Program-made: the position numbers and the translations under genes | Part shown: piece after piece, positions 42,579 to 52,700 of the stretch | Layout of the letters: each line of letters begins with the position of its first letter | Numbering within the stretch: the first letter of the stretch is position 1 | The notes under the pieces: model-generated | Databases searched by the model: none | Seen by the model: only the letters and a program-made list of their open reading frames with translations | Told to the model about the DNA's origin: nothing | Assembly (NCBI RefSeq): GCF_023148685.1 | Contig: NZ_JAHXNL010000002.1 | Span: 466,385 to 530,384, forward strand | Source: Georgenia sp. EYE_87 | GTDB taxonomy: Bacteria > Actinomycetota > Actinomycetes > Actinomycetales > Actinomycetaceae | DNA: 64,000 nt | Direction: 5' to 3'

Positions 42579-44150
42579 TCAGTTCTGCGTGTCCTCGGCG
42601 GGCTTGCCGCCGCGGGTGCGGCGCCGGGGACGCCGACGGGGCCGCTCGCCCTCGCCGTCGTGCGTGCGTGCGCCCTCGGAGCGCGGCCGGCTCCCGTCGT
42701 GGGCGCGACCGCCGCGTCCGCCGTCGCGGCCGTTCGCGTGACCGGAGCCGCCGTGGCGCTTGCCGGTCTCGCCGAGGTCCTCGACCTCCTCGGCCTCGAG
42801 GCCGGCGCGGGTGCGGGCGCCGCGGGGCAGGCGGCCCGTGGTGCCCTCGGGGATGCTGAGGTCGGCGTAGAGGTGCGGCGACGTGTGGTACGTCTCCACC
42901 GGCTCGGCCGCGCCGAGGTTCAGCTGCCTGTTGATGAGGGACCAGCGCGGCATATCGTCCCAGTCGACGAACGTCACGGCCGTGCCGGTGTTGCCCGCGC
43001 GGCCGGTGCGGCCGATGCGGTGCAGATAGATCTTCTCGTCCTCGGGGCACTGGTAGTTGACCACGTGCGTGACGTCGTCGACGTCGATGCCGCGGGCCGC
43101 GACGTCGGTGGCGACGAGGACGTCGATCTTGCCGGAGCGGAACGCACGGAGCGCCTGCTCACGGGCACCCTGGCCGAGGTCACCGTGGATCGCGCCGGAC
43201 GCGAAGCCGCGCTCGGCGAGGTCCTCGGCCACGCGGGCCGCCGTGCGCTTGGTGCGGGTGAAGACGATGGTCAGCCCGCGGCCCTCCGCCTGGAGGATGC
43301 GCGAGAGCATCTCGACCTTGTTCAGGGCGTGCGCGCGGTAGACCACCTGGCGGGTGTTCTTGACCGTGGCGCCCTGGTCGTCGGGGTCCTGGGCGCGGAT
43401 GTGCGTCGGGCGCGTCATGTACCGGCGGGCCATCGCGACGACGGCGCCGGGCATGGTGGCCGAGAAAAGCATGGTGCGCCGCGTGGCGGGCGTGCGGGAG
43501 AGCAGCGTCTCGACGTCGGGCAGGAAGCCCAGGTCGAGCATCTCGTCGGCCTCGTCGAGGACGACGCTGCGCACGTGGGACAGGTCGAGGATGTGCTGCT
43601 TGAGCAGGTCGATCATGCGGCCCGGGGTGCCCACGACGACCTCGACGCCCTTCTGCAGCGCGTCGATCTGCGGCTCGTAGGCCCGGCCGCCGTAGACCTG
43701 GACGATGCGCACGTTCCGCCGGCGCGCGGCCGTGGTGAGGTCCTCGGCGACCTGCTTGGCGAGCTCGCGGGTCGGCACGATGACCAGCGCCTGCGGCTTG
43801 CCGGGCGCCTCAAGGTTCTCCCAGCCGTCCTCGCCGGGGCCGACGAGATTCTGCAGGAGCGGGATGCCGAAGCCGAGGGTCTTGCCCGTGCCGGTCTTGG
43901 CCTGGCCGATGATGTCGTGCCCGCCGAGCGCCACCGGCAGGGTCAGCGCCTGGATCGGGAAGGGGTGGGTGATGCCGACGTCGCGAAGGGCCTCGACGAT
44001 CGGCGCCTCGACGCCGAAGTCGGCGAAGGACTTCTCCTTCAGGTCGGCGACGGAGACGTCGTCGCTCACGTCGGCGGTGCCCTCGTCGACGACGACGGCG
44101 GCGGGAAGCTCGGCGTCCAGGACGCCCGATGTGGTGTGCAGGTCGGTCAT
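42579..44150 (-). CDS. rhlE: DEAD-box RNA helicase (RhlE-type)
   Basis: ATP-dependent RNA remodelling enzyme, typical of cold adaptation, RNA decay or ribosome assembly. The 523-aa protein has the Q-motif region HPFPIQALTLP, motif I AKTGTGKT, Ia PTRELAKQ, Ib GTPGR, II DEADEML, III FSATMP, IV IVFTRTK, V ATDVAARGID and VI HRIGRTGRAG. The C-terminal 80 residues form a basic Arg/Gly-rich tail ending in PAEDTQN. Start MTDLHTTS at 44150 is favoured; a short upstream ORF ends on the same ATGA. In mycobacteria the rhlE homologue (Rv3211) also lies next to the ferritin-like gene. Confidence 0.9.
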   Translation of the reverse strand: MTDLHTTSGVLDAELPAAVVVDEGTADVSDDVSVADLKEKSFADFGVEAPIVEALRDVGITHPFPIQALTLPVALGGHDIIGQAKTGTGKTLGFGIPLLQNLVGPGEDGWENLEAPGKPQALVIVPTRELAKQVAEDLTTAARRRNVRIVQVYGGRAYEPQIDALQKGVEVVVGTPGRMIDLLKQHILDLSHVRSVVLDEADEMLDLGFLPDVETLLSRTPATRRTMLFSATMPGAVVAMARRYMTRPTHIRAQDPDDQGATVKNTRQVVYRAHALNKVEMLSRILQAEGRGLTIVFTRTKRTAARVAEDLAERGFASGAIHGDLGQGAREQALRAFRSGKIDVLVATDVAARGIDVDDVTHVVNYQCPEDEKIYLHRIGRTGRAGNTGTAVTFVDWDDMPRWSLINRQLNLGAAEPVETYHTSPHLYADLSIPEGTTGRLPRGARTRAGLEAEEVEDLGETGKRHGGSGHANGRDGGRGGRAHDGSRPRSEGARTHDGEGERPRRRPRRRTRGGKPAEDTQN

Positions 44151-44257
44151 GTGGTTGTGCCTTGTCGGTCGTGGCACGCGGGAACCGCACCGCACCGGCT
44201 TCGCTCGCCGGGGCGCAGGCCCTTCGTGCCGTGCTCGTGGTAGCCGATCGTGATCAT
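44147..44257 (-). CDS. 36-codon upstream ORF overlapping the helicase start
   Basis: ATG at 44257 opens a 36-residue frame (MITIGYHEHGTK..., two cysteines, ends GTTT) whose TGA overlaps the helicase ATG (ATGA). There is no obvious ribosome-binding site before its ATG. The frame lies within the predicted leader and could couple translation of the helicase to its own. It may be fortuitous in GC-rich DNA. Confidence 0.4.
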   Translation of the reverse strand: MITIGYHEHGTKGLRPGERSRCGAVPACHDRQGTTT

Positions 44258-44324
44258 GTCGCGCCGCGCGTGGCGGCTCAGATTTGGGCTTCTACGAGAC
44301 GACCGGGCAACCGTGTACCTCTCC

Positions 44325-44330
44325 AGGGTA
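44325..44330 (-). promoter_or_regulatory. Putative -10 TACCCT of the helicase gene
   Basis: On the minus strand TACCCT lies 175 bp before the helicase ATG and implies a leader of about 168 nt containing the small upstream ORF. Long leaders are common for cold-inducible helicase mRNAs. No good -35 was found. Confidence 0.35.
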
Positions 44331-44437
44331 GCGGGTCGGCTCCTCGAGCGGCAGGGCGGAGGTCCGTGGTAGCGCTCACGTGCGGGATCACCCGGTTCCG
44401 CACCTCGGACCGGGGCCGCCGGCACAGGGCGGGTCAC

Positions 44438-44443
44438 TAGGGT
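44438..44443 (+). promoter_or_regulatory. -10 element TAGGGT for leaderless ferritin-like gene
   Basis: TAGGGT ends 6 nt before the ATG at 44450. Confidence 0.55.
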
Positions 44444-44449
44444 GAGGCC

Positions 44450-45133
44450 ATGCCCGGGACCCATGACGACCTGCACGAGACGACCCACGGCCGGTCCGGC
44501 GTCGTCGAGATGGTGGGGCTCCACGGGTTCGTCCAGCTCGCCGCATTCACCCGGCTCGCCACCGACGCCGAGCACGCGCCGGACCTGCGTGTCCAGGTGA
44601 CCCTCGCGCGGATGGCGGCGGGCGAGCTCGCCGCGCTGGACCACCTGGAGCGCGTGGCCCGGGAGCAGGGCGCGGACCTGTACGAGGCGATGTCCGGGTA
44701 CCTGGAGGTGCTCCGGGACTTCGACCGCCGCACCCCGCCGGGGGACTGGTGGGAGCGGCTGGTCCGGACGTACGTGGCGCACGGCGTCCTGGGCGACCTC
44801 CAGCGCGAGCTCTCGCGTGCGGTCGACGCGGACGGGCGCCCCCTGCTCGACGACGTCCTCGCGGACAGCGGCTACGAGGACTTCGTCGTCGCCCTGCTCG
44901 GGCCGGTGGTCGCCGCCGAGCCCCAGCTCTCCGCGCGCCTCGCGCTGTGGGGCCGGCGCGTCGTCGGTGAGGCCCTGGGCATCGCGCAGCGGGTGCTCGC
45001 CGAGCACCCCGGGCTGTGGGCCTTCGCGGCAGGTCAGGGCGCCGCCGAGCCCGGCGACGACGGCGGTTCGCTGCGCCGGCAGCTCTCCGCCGGGCACGCC
45101 CGGCGGCTGGACCGGCTGGGCCTGACGGCCTGA
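44450..45133 (+). CDS. Ferritin-like fold protein (Rv3210c-like)
   Basis: A 227-aa all-helical protein of the actinobacterial ferritin-like group distantly related to MiaE-type diiron hydroxylases. Candidate metal ligands are the Glu in RLATDAEHAPD, GELAALDHLE (Glu with His three residues before the second Glu), and later E/D residues in the PVVAAEPQLS helix. Conservation of a complete diiron site cannot be proven by eye, so activity is open. Its position beside the DEAD-box helicase and DUF3107 is the same as Rv3210c in mycobacteria. Confidence 0.75.
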   Translation: MPGTHDDLHETTHGRSGVVEMVGLHGFVQLAAFTRLATDAEHAPDLRVQVTLARMAAGELAALDHLERVAREQGADLYEAMSGYLEVLRDFDRRTPPGDWWERLVRTYVAHGVLGDLQRELSRAVDADGRPLLDDVLADSGYEDFVVALLGPVVAAEPQLSARLALWGRRVVGEALGIAQRVLAEHPGLWAFAAGQGAAEPGDDGGSLRRQLSAGHARRLDRLGLTA

Positions 45134-45173
45134 CGGCGCTCGGCCCAGCCGGGATGGGGTCGGTCGGGGCGGG

Positions 45174-45398
45174 TCAGCCCAGGCCGAAGCCCACGCGACG
45201 CTGCTCGGTGGGGCCGAGCTCGACGTAGCCGAGCGCCCCGGCCGGGACGACGACGTGCCGGCCCTTCTCGTCCTGGAGAACCAGCGACGTGCTCCCCGCG
45301 AGTGCCTTGTCCACCGCGGCGAGGACCTCCTCAGGGCTCTGCGTGGACTCGAGGTTGATCTCTCGCGCGACGTTCCGCACGCCGATGGTGATCTCCAC
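45174..45398 (-). CDS. DUF3107 protein
   Basis: A 74-aa protein starting V-E-I-T-I-G-V-R, highly conserved across actinobacteria (Rv3208A in M. tuberculosis), with unknown function. It folds as an ATP-binding-like small alpha/beta unit by appearance: a first strand, the helix SPEEVLAAVDKAL, a central LVLQDEKGRHVVVPA hairpin and the final GYVELG strand. The GTG at 45398 has an ideal AGGAGG 5 nt upstream. In mycobacteria a TetR gene lies next to it, but none is present here. Confidence 0.88.
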   Translation of the reverse strand: MEITIGVRNVAREINLESTQSPEEVLAAVDKALAGSTSLVLQDEKGRHVVVPAGALGYVELGPTEQRRVGFGLG

Positions 45399-45617
45399 TG
45401 TTACCTCCTGTAGGGCGGTGTCGGACCGCCGCGCCAACTCGGCGGACGCGGGGGGTCCGGTGTGCTCCGTCCATCGTAGGTCGTCCGTGAGGGGCCGGCC
45501 GCGCCCGGACGGCCGGGTGCGCTGACGGCGAATTCTCCTTGCCGGGTCCCGCGGGACCGCGGCTCGCCGCGTGGCTGCGCGGGGGCCGGTGCGGGCCGGG
45601 GGTGAGAAGATGGGCAC

Positions 45618-46442
45618 GTGCGTGCCCGATCGCGTCTGCTCCCGTCCGCCTTCGTGGCCCTCGGCGCCTTCGTGCTGCCGCTCGGGCTCGCGGCAGGGCC
45701 GGCGGGCGCGGCGCCGTCCGGCGGAGGGGGGACGACCTCCTACGACGGGACCCGGGACCGGGACCGGGAGGAGACCCGGGAGGTGCTCGAGGACGAGGCG
45801 GGGACGCCCGTCGACCTCGGCACCGTCGGGCTGCCGTGGCTGTCCCGCACCGTCGAGCAGCTCGGCCTGGCCCTACGCGCCAGGGCCGGCCTGATCTCCA
45901 CCGAGGAGATGCCGCAGCGCGCGTCGGGCGAGCTGGTCACCGTGCCGGGCACCGAGGACGCACCTCGCGAGGCCGCGACCGTGCGCCCCGTGCGCGTCCA
46001 GGTCGAGGAGGGCCTGCCCGTCGACGGCGAGGCCTTCGCCGACTTCGTCATGCGGGTCCTCAACGACGAGCGCGGCTGGGGCCACGACGGGACGGTCGTC
46101 TTCTCCCGCACCGACGGGCCGACCGACATCTCCGTCGTCCTCGCCTCGCCCGACCTGACCGACGAGCTCTGCCAGCCGCTGCGGACGGTGGGGGAGTACT
46201 CCTGCGGGCGCAACGCGCGCGCGGTGCTCAACGCCGAACGCTGGTCAGACGGCGCCGCCCCGTTCCTCGACGCCGGGGGCAACATCACCGAGTACCGCCA
46301 GTACCTCGTGAACCACGAGGTCGGTCATCTGCTCGGCCACCCGCACACGGGCTGCGCGGTCCCGGGCGAGCCCGCCCCGATCATGCTGCAGCAGACCATC
46401 CGGCTCGACGGCTGCCTGCCGAACGCCTGGCCCGCGGGCTGA
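45618..46442 (+). CDS. DUF3152 secreted metzincin-like zinc protease
   Basis: A 274-aa exported protein. Residues 1-35 are a signal peptide (LLPSAFVALGAFVLPLGLA followed by AGAAP). The C-terminal domain contains NHEVGHLLGHPHTGC, a perfect HExxHxxGxxH zinc-binding motif of metzincins, preceded by an EYRQYLVN helix start. Downstream APIMLQQT supplies a Met-turn-like Met. This predicts a functional extracellular zinc protease, although DUF3152 (Rv3207c-like) has no proven activity. The GTG at 45618 gives a proper signal peptide. Confidence 0.8.
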   Translation: MRARSRLLPSAFVALGAFVLPLGLAAGPAGAAPSGGGGTTSYDGTRDRDREETREVLEDEAGTPVDLGTVGLPWLSRTVEQLGLALRARAGLISTEEMPQRASGELVTVPGTEDAPREAATVRPVRVQVEEGLPVDGEAFADFVMRVLNDERGWGHDGTVVFSRTDGPTDISVVLASPDLTDELCQPLRTVGEYSCGRNARAVLNAERWSDGAAPFLDAGGNITEYRQYLVNHEVGHLLGHPHTGCAVPGEPAPIMLQQTIRLDGCLPNAWPAG

Positions 46443-46535
46443 GGCCGGAGCGGACGGGACGTCCGCCGGGACGAGTGACCACCGTCCCGTGAGCCGTTCC
46501 GGCCCGATGTCGGTGGGGTGTGATGACATCGGGGC

Positions 46536-49500
46536 ATGGACGACAGGACCCGTGGGACCGCGCTGGCGCTGCGGCTGCCCGCCCCGGTCCCCGGGCCGCC
46601 CGTCCTCGACGAGCAGCAGGCCGAGGCCGTGGCCTGGCCGCACGGGGGCGGCCACCTCCTCGTGGTCGGCGCGCCCGGCACGGGCAAGACGACGACGGCG
46701 ATCGAGTCCTTCCTCGCCCGTGCCTCGGCCGCCGCTGACGGCGGGGAGGTGACGCCCGGCGACCAGGGCGTCCTGCTGCTCGTGCCCACGCGCCGGGGCG
46801 CGGCCCGGGTGCGTGACGCCGTCGCCGCGCGGCTCGGGCGCACCACCACCCAGGTGCTCGTGCGCACGCCCGCGTCCTTCGCCTACTCGGTGCTGCGCAT
46901 GCGTGCCGCGCTCCTGGACGAGCCGCCGCCGACCCTGATCACCGGCCCGGAGCAGGACCAGATCCTCGCCGACCTCCTCGACGGCCACCGGGCCGGGCTC
47001 GGCGCGCCGGTGCGCTGGCCCGCGAGCGTCGGGCCCGAGACCCTCGCCATGGGCGCCTTCCGCGACGAGCTGCGGGACCTGTTCATGCGCGCCGCCGAGC
47101 TCGGTCTCGGGCCGGAGGAGCTGGCCGAGCGGGGCCGGCGCCACGACCGGCCGGAGTGGGTGGCCGCCGCGGTCCTGCTGCAGGAGTACCAGGAGGTGAC
47201 CGCGCTCGGGGAGCTCACGCCCGACCGTGGTGCCCGGCTCGACGCCGCCCGCATCGTCGACGAGGCGACCGCCGCGCTGCGGGCCTGGGAGGGCGAGGTG
47301 CCCGCGCACCCCCGGCCGCGCTGGTCCGCCGTCGTGGTGGACGACCACCAGGACTCCACGCTCGCCACCGCCCGGCTCCTGCGGGTCCTCGCCGACGACG
47401 GCTCCCAGCTGCTGCTGCACGGCGACCCTGACGCCGGGGTCCAGGGGTTCCGCGGCGGCACCCCGGCCCTGGTGGGCCGGGCCGAGACCCGCGAGCCGCT
47501 CGGGGGCTTCGACGCCCACCGCATCGAGCTGCGCACCGTGCACCGTCAGGACGGTGCCCTGCGGGCGGCCACGGTCGCCGTCACCTCCTCCATCTCCACC
47601 CTGGGGGCGGCCGGCCACCGCCGGGCGCGGGCCGGCGCCGAGCCCGAGGGCCCACGGCCGGGAGGCACGGCGCCCCGCGGGGTCGAGCCGGCGGTGCTGC
47701 GCTCGCGGGCGCAGGAGGGGGCCTGGATCGCGCGGCAGCTGCGCGAGGAGCACCTCCACCACGGCACGCCGTGGTCGCAGATGGCCGTGGTCGTGCGCTC
47801 GGCGGGGCATCTGCGCGAGCTGCAGCGCTCCCTGCGCAGCTGGCGCGTGCCGGTCGGCGGGCAGGCGGCGCCCGGCGTGCTGCGCGAGGAGCCGGCCGTG
47901 CGTCCGCTCCTGGTGGCGCTCGCCGCGGTCCTCGCCGGCGCGCCGAGCCCCGAGCAGGCCGTCGAGCTGCTCACCTCCCCCCTCGGCGGCACCGACGCCG
48001 TCGGTCTGCGCGTCCTGCGCCGCACGCTGCGCGGGCTCGAGCGGGCGGCGGGCGGCGGGCGTCCGGCGGACGAGCTGCTGGCCGTGCTCTTGGCCGACCC
48101 AGAGCTGGCCTCGGGGCTGCCTCGCGCCGCGGGCCGGGGCGCGGCGCGGGTCGCCGCGGTGCTGGCGGCCGGCCGCGCGGCGCTCGACCGCCCCGGCGCC
48201 ACGGCCGAGACGGTGCTGTGGGCGCTGTGGGACACCGCCCGCCTGGCCGAGCCCTGGCGGGAACGTGCCCTCTCGGGAGGGCCGGGGGCCGAGCGCGCGG
48301 ACGCCGACCTCGACGCCGTCATGGCGCTGTTCCGGGCGGCCGAGCAGTTCACCGACCGTACGGTGGGCGGTGGTCCCGCCGGGTTCCTCGAGCACCTGCG
48401 TTCCCAGGACCTGCCCGCCGACTCCCTCGCCGCGCAGGGTGTGCGCGCCGAGGTGGTCCACGTCCTCACCCCCGCCGCGGCGGCGGGCGAGGAGTGGCAG
48501 GTGGTCGCGGTGGCCGGGCTGCAGGAGGACACGTGGCCCGACCTGCGGCTGCGCGACTCCCTCCTCGGCTCGGGCGCGCTCACCGACCTGGAGGCGGGCC
48601 GGTCCGCCGACGGCCGCCGCGCCTTCGGGCCGGCCCGGCGCGCCGTGCTCGACGACGAGCTGCGCATGCTGGCGGTGGCGGTCTCCCGCGCGAGCCGCCG
48701 CCTGCTCGTCACCGCCGTCCTCGACGAGGAGGAGCGTCCCTCGACGTTCCTCGACCTGCTCGCGCCCGATCTCGACCCCACACAGGTCCGCAGCGTGCCG
48801 CCGGCGCTCGACCTGCGGGGCCTCGTGGCCGAGCTTCGCTGCGCCCTGGAGGAGCCGGTCGAATCCGGCGAGGACGCCCGGCGCCGCGACGCGGCCGCGA
48901 CCCTCCTCGCGCACCTGGCGGAGGAGAGGGTGCCCGGCGCCGACCCGGTCAGCTGGAGCGGCCTCGCGCCGGTCAGCACGGATCAGCCCCTGCGGCCGCC
49001 CGACTCGGTCGTCCCCGTCAGCCCGTCCGGCGTCGAGCAGGCCACGACGTGCGGCCTGCGCTGGGCGCTGGAGCAGGCGGGCGGGCGCGGGGACGCCAGC
49101 ACCGACCAGTCCGTCGGGTCGCTGATCCACGAGATCGCCGCCGAGCATCCGCACGGGCCGCTGGAGGAGCTCACCGCCGCCCTCGACGAGCGGTGGACCG
49201 AGCTCGGCATGGGCGAGGGGTGGGTGGGACGGCGCCGGCGGGCGCTCGCCGAGCAGATGATCGAGCGGCTCGCCGGCTACCTCGCCTCGGTACCCGGCGA
49301 GGTCGACGTCGAGCGCGACTTCGCCGTCGAGGTCGGGCGTGCCCGCCTCGCCGGCCGGATGGACCGTGTCGAGCACCTCGACGACGGTCGCGTCCGGGTG
49401 GTCGACCTGAAGACCTCGGCGAGCCCGGTGAGCAAGGACAAGGCGGAGCAGCACCCGCAGCTCGGCACCTATCAGCTCGCGGTGGACGCCGGCGCCTGGG

Positions 49501-49742
49501 ACGGTCTGGGGGCCGACGGTGCCCGACTGGTCTACCTCGGCACCGGCAGGAGCGCCACCCTGCGCGAGCAGCGGGCCCTGGAGAACGCCGACGACCCGCG
49601 CTGGGCCGCCGAACTGGTCGAGCTCGCCGCCGAGACCATGGCCGGCGCGTCGTTCGACGCGATCGCCAACGACCAGTGCGACCACTGCCCGGTGCGCACC
49701 TCCTGCCCCCTGCAGGACGACGGAGGACGGGTGACCCAGTGA
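46536..49742 (+). CDS. adnA: AdnA-type helicase-nuclease subunit (UvrD-like motor plus Fe-S nuclease)
   Basis: Part of the actinobacterial AdnAB motor that resects double-strand breaks. The 1068-aa protein has Walker A GAPGTGKTT at about residue 49, other UvrD-like motor motifs (VVDDHQD in place of a clean DEXX, HGDPDAGVQGFRG) and a C-terminal PD-(D/E)XK nuclease with VDLKTS (D957, K959). Cysteines C839, C1048, C1051 and C1057 form the C-x(208)-C-x2-C-x5-C pattern of AddB-type iron-sulfur nucleases. The motor looks weaker than that of its partner. Its stop overlaps the adnB start by 4 bp (GTGA). Confidence 0.82.
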   Translation: MDDRTRGTALALRLPAPVPGPPVLDEQQAEAVAWPHGGGHLLVVGAPGTGKTTTAIESFLARASAAADGGEVTPGDQGVLLLVPTRRGAARVRDAVAARLGRTTTQVLVRTPASFAYSVLRMRAALLDEPPPTLITGPEQDQILADLLDGHRAGLGAPVRWPASVGPETLAMGAFRDELRDLFMRAAELGLGPEELAERGRRHDRPEWVAAAVLLQEYQEVTALGELTPDRGARLDAARIVDEATAALRAWEGEVPAHPRPRWSAVVVDDHQDSTLATARLLRVLADDGSQLLLHGDPDAGVQGFRGGTPALVGRAETREPLGGFDAHRIELRTVHRQDGALRAATVAVTSSISTLGAAGHRRARAGAEPEGPRPGGTAPRGVEPAVLRSRAQEGAWIARQLREEHLHHGTPWSQMAVVVRSAGHLRELQRSLRSWRVPVGGQAAPGVLREEPAVRPLLVALAAVLAGAPSPEQAVELLTSPLGGTDAVGLRVLRRTLRGLERAAGGGRPADELLAVLLADPELASGLPRAAGRGAARVAAVLAAGRAALDRPGATAETVLWALWDTARLAEPWRERALSGGPGAERADADLDAVMALFRAAEQFTDRTVGGGPAGFLEHLRSQDLPADSLAAQGVRAEVVHVLTPAAAAGEEWQVVAVAGLQEDTWPDLRLRDSLLGSGALTDLEAGRSADGRRAFGPARRAVLDDELRMLAVAVSRASRRLLVTAVLDEEERPSTFLDLLAPDLDPTQVRSVPPALDLRGLVAELRCALEEPVESGEDARRRDAAATLLAHLAEERVPGADPVSWSGLAPVSTDQPLRPPDSVVPVSPSGVEQATTCGLRWALEQAGGRGDASTDQSVGSLIHEIAAEHPHGPLEELTAALDERWTELGMGEGWVGRRRRALAEQMIERLAGYLASVPGEVDVERDFAVEVGRARLAGRMDRVEHLDDGRVRVVDLKTSASPVSKDKAEQHPQLGTYQLAVDAGAWDGLGADGARLVYLGTGRSATLREQRALENADDPRWAAELVELAAETMAGASFDAIANDQCDHCPVRTSCPLQDDGGRVTQ

Positions 49743-52700
49743 CGATCAAGGACCAGACCGTCCCGACCACCGCCACGACGGCCGCCGCCGTCACGCGCCC
49801 ACGCTGGTCCGCCGCGGAGATCGCCGACCGCCTCGAGCTGCCCAGGCCCACCGAGGAGCAGGCGGCCGTCATCGAGGCGCCGCTCGCCCCCCTGCTCGTC
49901 GTCGCCGGCGCCGGGTCGGGCAAGACCGAGACGATGTCCTCACGTGTGGTCTACCTCGTCGCCAACGGTCTGGTCCGCGGCGAGGAGGTGCTCGGCCTGA
50001 CCTTCACCCGCAAGGCGGCCGCGGAGCTCGCCCACCGGATCCGCGCGCGTCTGCGGGCCCTGCGCGCGGCAGGCCTGACCCCGCCGGACGCGGACGACCG
50101 TGCGGAGGGGCCCGGTCTGGACGTCGACCGGCCTCAGGTGGCCACGTACAACTCCTTCGCAGGGAACATCGCCCGCGACCATGCCCTGCGCGTGGGCGCC
50201 GACCCCGACGCGCGGCTCGTGACCGAGGCCGGTGCCTGGCAGCTCGCCGACGACCTCGTGCAGGGCTGGGAGCAGGACCTCGCGACCGACCGGTCGCCGG
50301 GCTCGGTCACCCAGGCCGTGCTCGGCCTGGCGGGCGCGCTGCGGGAGAACCTCCTCGAGCCGGCGGAGGCCCGTGAGCTGCTGACCGACCTGCGCACCGA
50401 CCTGCTCGACAAGGTCCCGGGCCGACGGCGGAAGCCGTTCGCCGAGGTGCTCCGGATCGCCGCCTCGCTCGACGAGCGGGCCGCCCTGCTCGACCTCGTC
50501 GAGGCCTACGAGCGCCGCAAGCGCGAGCGCGGCCTCATCGGGTTCGCCGACCAGGTCGCCCTCGCCGCGCAGATCGCCGACGCCGTCCCGGAGGTGGGCG
50601 CGCAGCTGCGGGAGCAGCACCGCGTCGTCCTGCTCGACGAGTTCCAGGACACCTCCGTCGCCCAGCTCGAGCTGCTCGCCAACCTCTTCGGCGGCGGGCA
50701 CCCCGTCACCGCCGTCGGCGACCCGAACCAGGCCATCTACGGCTGGCGGGGCGCCTCGGCCGCGTCCCTCGCGGAGTTCCCCACCCGCTTCCCCCACCTG
50801 GAGCCCGATGGCGCGGTCCGCGGGGCGGCCACCCTCGCCCTGAGCACCTCCTGGCGCAACGACCGCCAGATCCTCGCCGCCGCCAACACCGTCTCCCAGC
50901 CGCTGCGCGCCCCCGGCGCCGGCCTCGGGCCCTCCGTACCGGTCCCCGAGCTGCGCGCCAAGCCGGGTGCTGAGGCAGGGGAGGTGCTCGGCCTGTACGC
51001 GCTGACCCAGGGCGAGGAGGAGGCCCGGGTGGCGGAGTTCCTCGACGAGCGGTGGGAGCCCGCGGGACCGAGGACCGCGGCGGTGCTGTGCCGCAAGCGC
51101 AGCCAGTTCCCGGGGATCGTCCGGGCGCTGCAGGCCCGGGGCCTGCCCTACCGGGTCGTCGGCATGGGCGGGCTGCTGGCCACCCCCGAGATCGTGGACG
51201 TCCGGGCCGCCCTGCAGGTGGCGAGCGACGCCGCCCGCGGCGACGCGCTCATGCGGCTGCTGACCAACCTGCGCCTGGGGGTCGCCGACCTGCACGCCCT
51301 GCAGGACTGGGCGCGCCACCTGGCCCGCAGCGCCGCCGTGTCCCTGACCGAGGACGAGGAACGCCGGCTCGACCCCCGCGAGGAGTCCAGCCTGGTCGAG
51401 GCGGTGGAGCACCCGCCCCGTGCCGGCTGGACCGGCCCGCGCGGGCACACGATGAGCGACGAGGGGGCCGCGCGGGTGCGCCGCCTGGGCGACGTGCTGC
51501 GGCAGATCCGCGCCCTGACGCACCTGTCCCTGCCCGAGCTCGTCGTCGCCACCGAGCAGCTCCTCGAGGTGGACATCGAGGTGGCGGCCCGCGCTGGCGC
51601 CTCGGCGACCGGTGCGGCGCGCGCCGCCCTGGACGCCTTCGCCGAGGTCGCCGCGTCCTTCGCCGCCGACGCCGAGCGGCCCACCCCGGGGGCCTTCCTC
51701 GCCTGGCTCGACGCCGCGGAGGAGCGCGAGCGAGGGCTCGACGCCGTCGAGACCACCGAGACCGAGCCCGACTCCGCCGTCGTCCAGGTCCTGACGGTGC
51801 ACGCCGCCAAGGGCCTGGAGTGGGACGTCGTCGCGGTGCCCGGGATGGTGGAGAAGCAGTTCCCCGGGTACGACGGCAACGTCCGGCCCGACGGCTCCGT
51901 CACGGCGGCGGCATGGCTGACCAGCGTCGGCGAGCTGCCCTTCCCGCTGCGCAAGGACGCCGACGCCCTCCCGCGGCTCGACGTCGCGGGCGCGGCCACC
52001 CACGACGACGTCGAGGAGGCGCGCCTCGCCTTCCGGGAGGCGGCCGGCGCACACCGGGTGGCCGAGGAGCGCCGCCTCGCCTACGTGGCCCTCACCCGCG
52101 CACGGCACACCCTGCTGCTGTCCGGCTCATGGTTCCGCTCCGGGAAGACCGCCCTGCCGCCGTCGAGGTTCCTCGCCGAGCCCCGGCGCGCGGGCCAGGT
52201 GGCCGACCTCGCCGACGACGCCTGGGCGGGGCAGCCGCCCGCCGACGCCCAGAACCCGGGCACCGAAGCCGCACCCGTGCGCTGGCCGCTCGACCCGCTC
52301 GGACCGCGGCGGGCGGCGCGCGAGGACGCCGCCGCGGCGGTCCACGAGGCCCGTGCCTCAGCGACGCCGCCCGACCTCGGTGCGCGGACGGGCGACGAGC
52401 GCCTCGACCGTTGGCTCGCTGACGCCGAGCTGCTGCTGCGGGAGCGCGCCGAGGCCACGGCCCGGGAACGCGAGATCACGCTCGCCGGGCACCTGTCCGC
52501 CTCGGCGGTCGTCAGCCTCGTCACCGATCCGCGCCGCTTCGCCCGCGACCGCCGCCGCCCGGTGCCCGGCGAGCCGACGCTCGTCTCGCGCCGGGGGACC
52601 CGGTTCCACCAGTGGGTCGAGCACTTCTACGGGCAGGCGGCGCTGCTGGACGTCGAGGACGTGGGCGGCAGCGGGGAGGACTCCGGGGACATGGTGCTCT

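Noticed and set aside
46245..49685. A 1146-codon open frame on the minus strand opposite adnA, and many similar long antisense frames (for example 12024-14534 and 27152-30148)
   Set aside because: They are by-products of extreme GC content and strong codon bias in the plus-strand genes. Their translations are low-complexity Arg/Gly/Asp-rich strings with no motifs.
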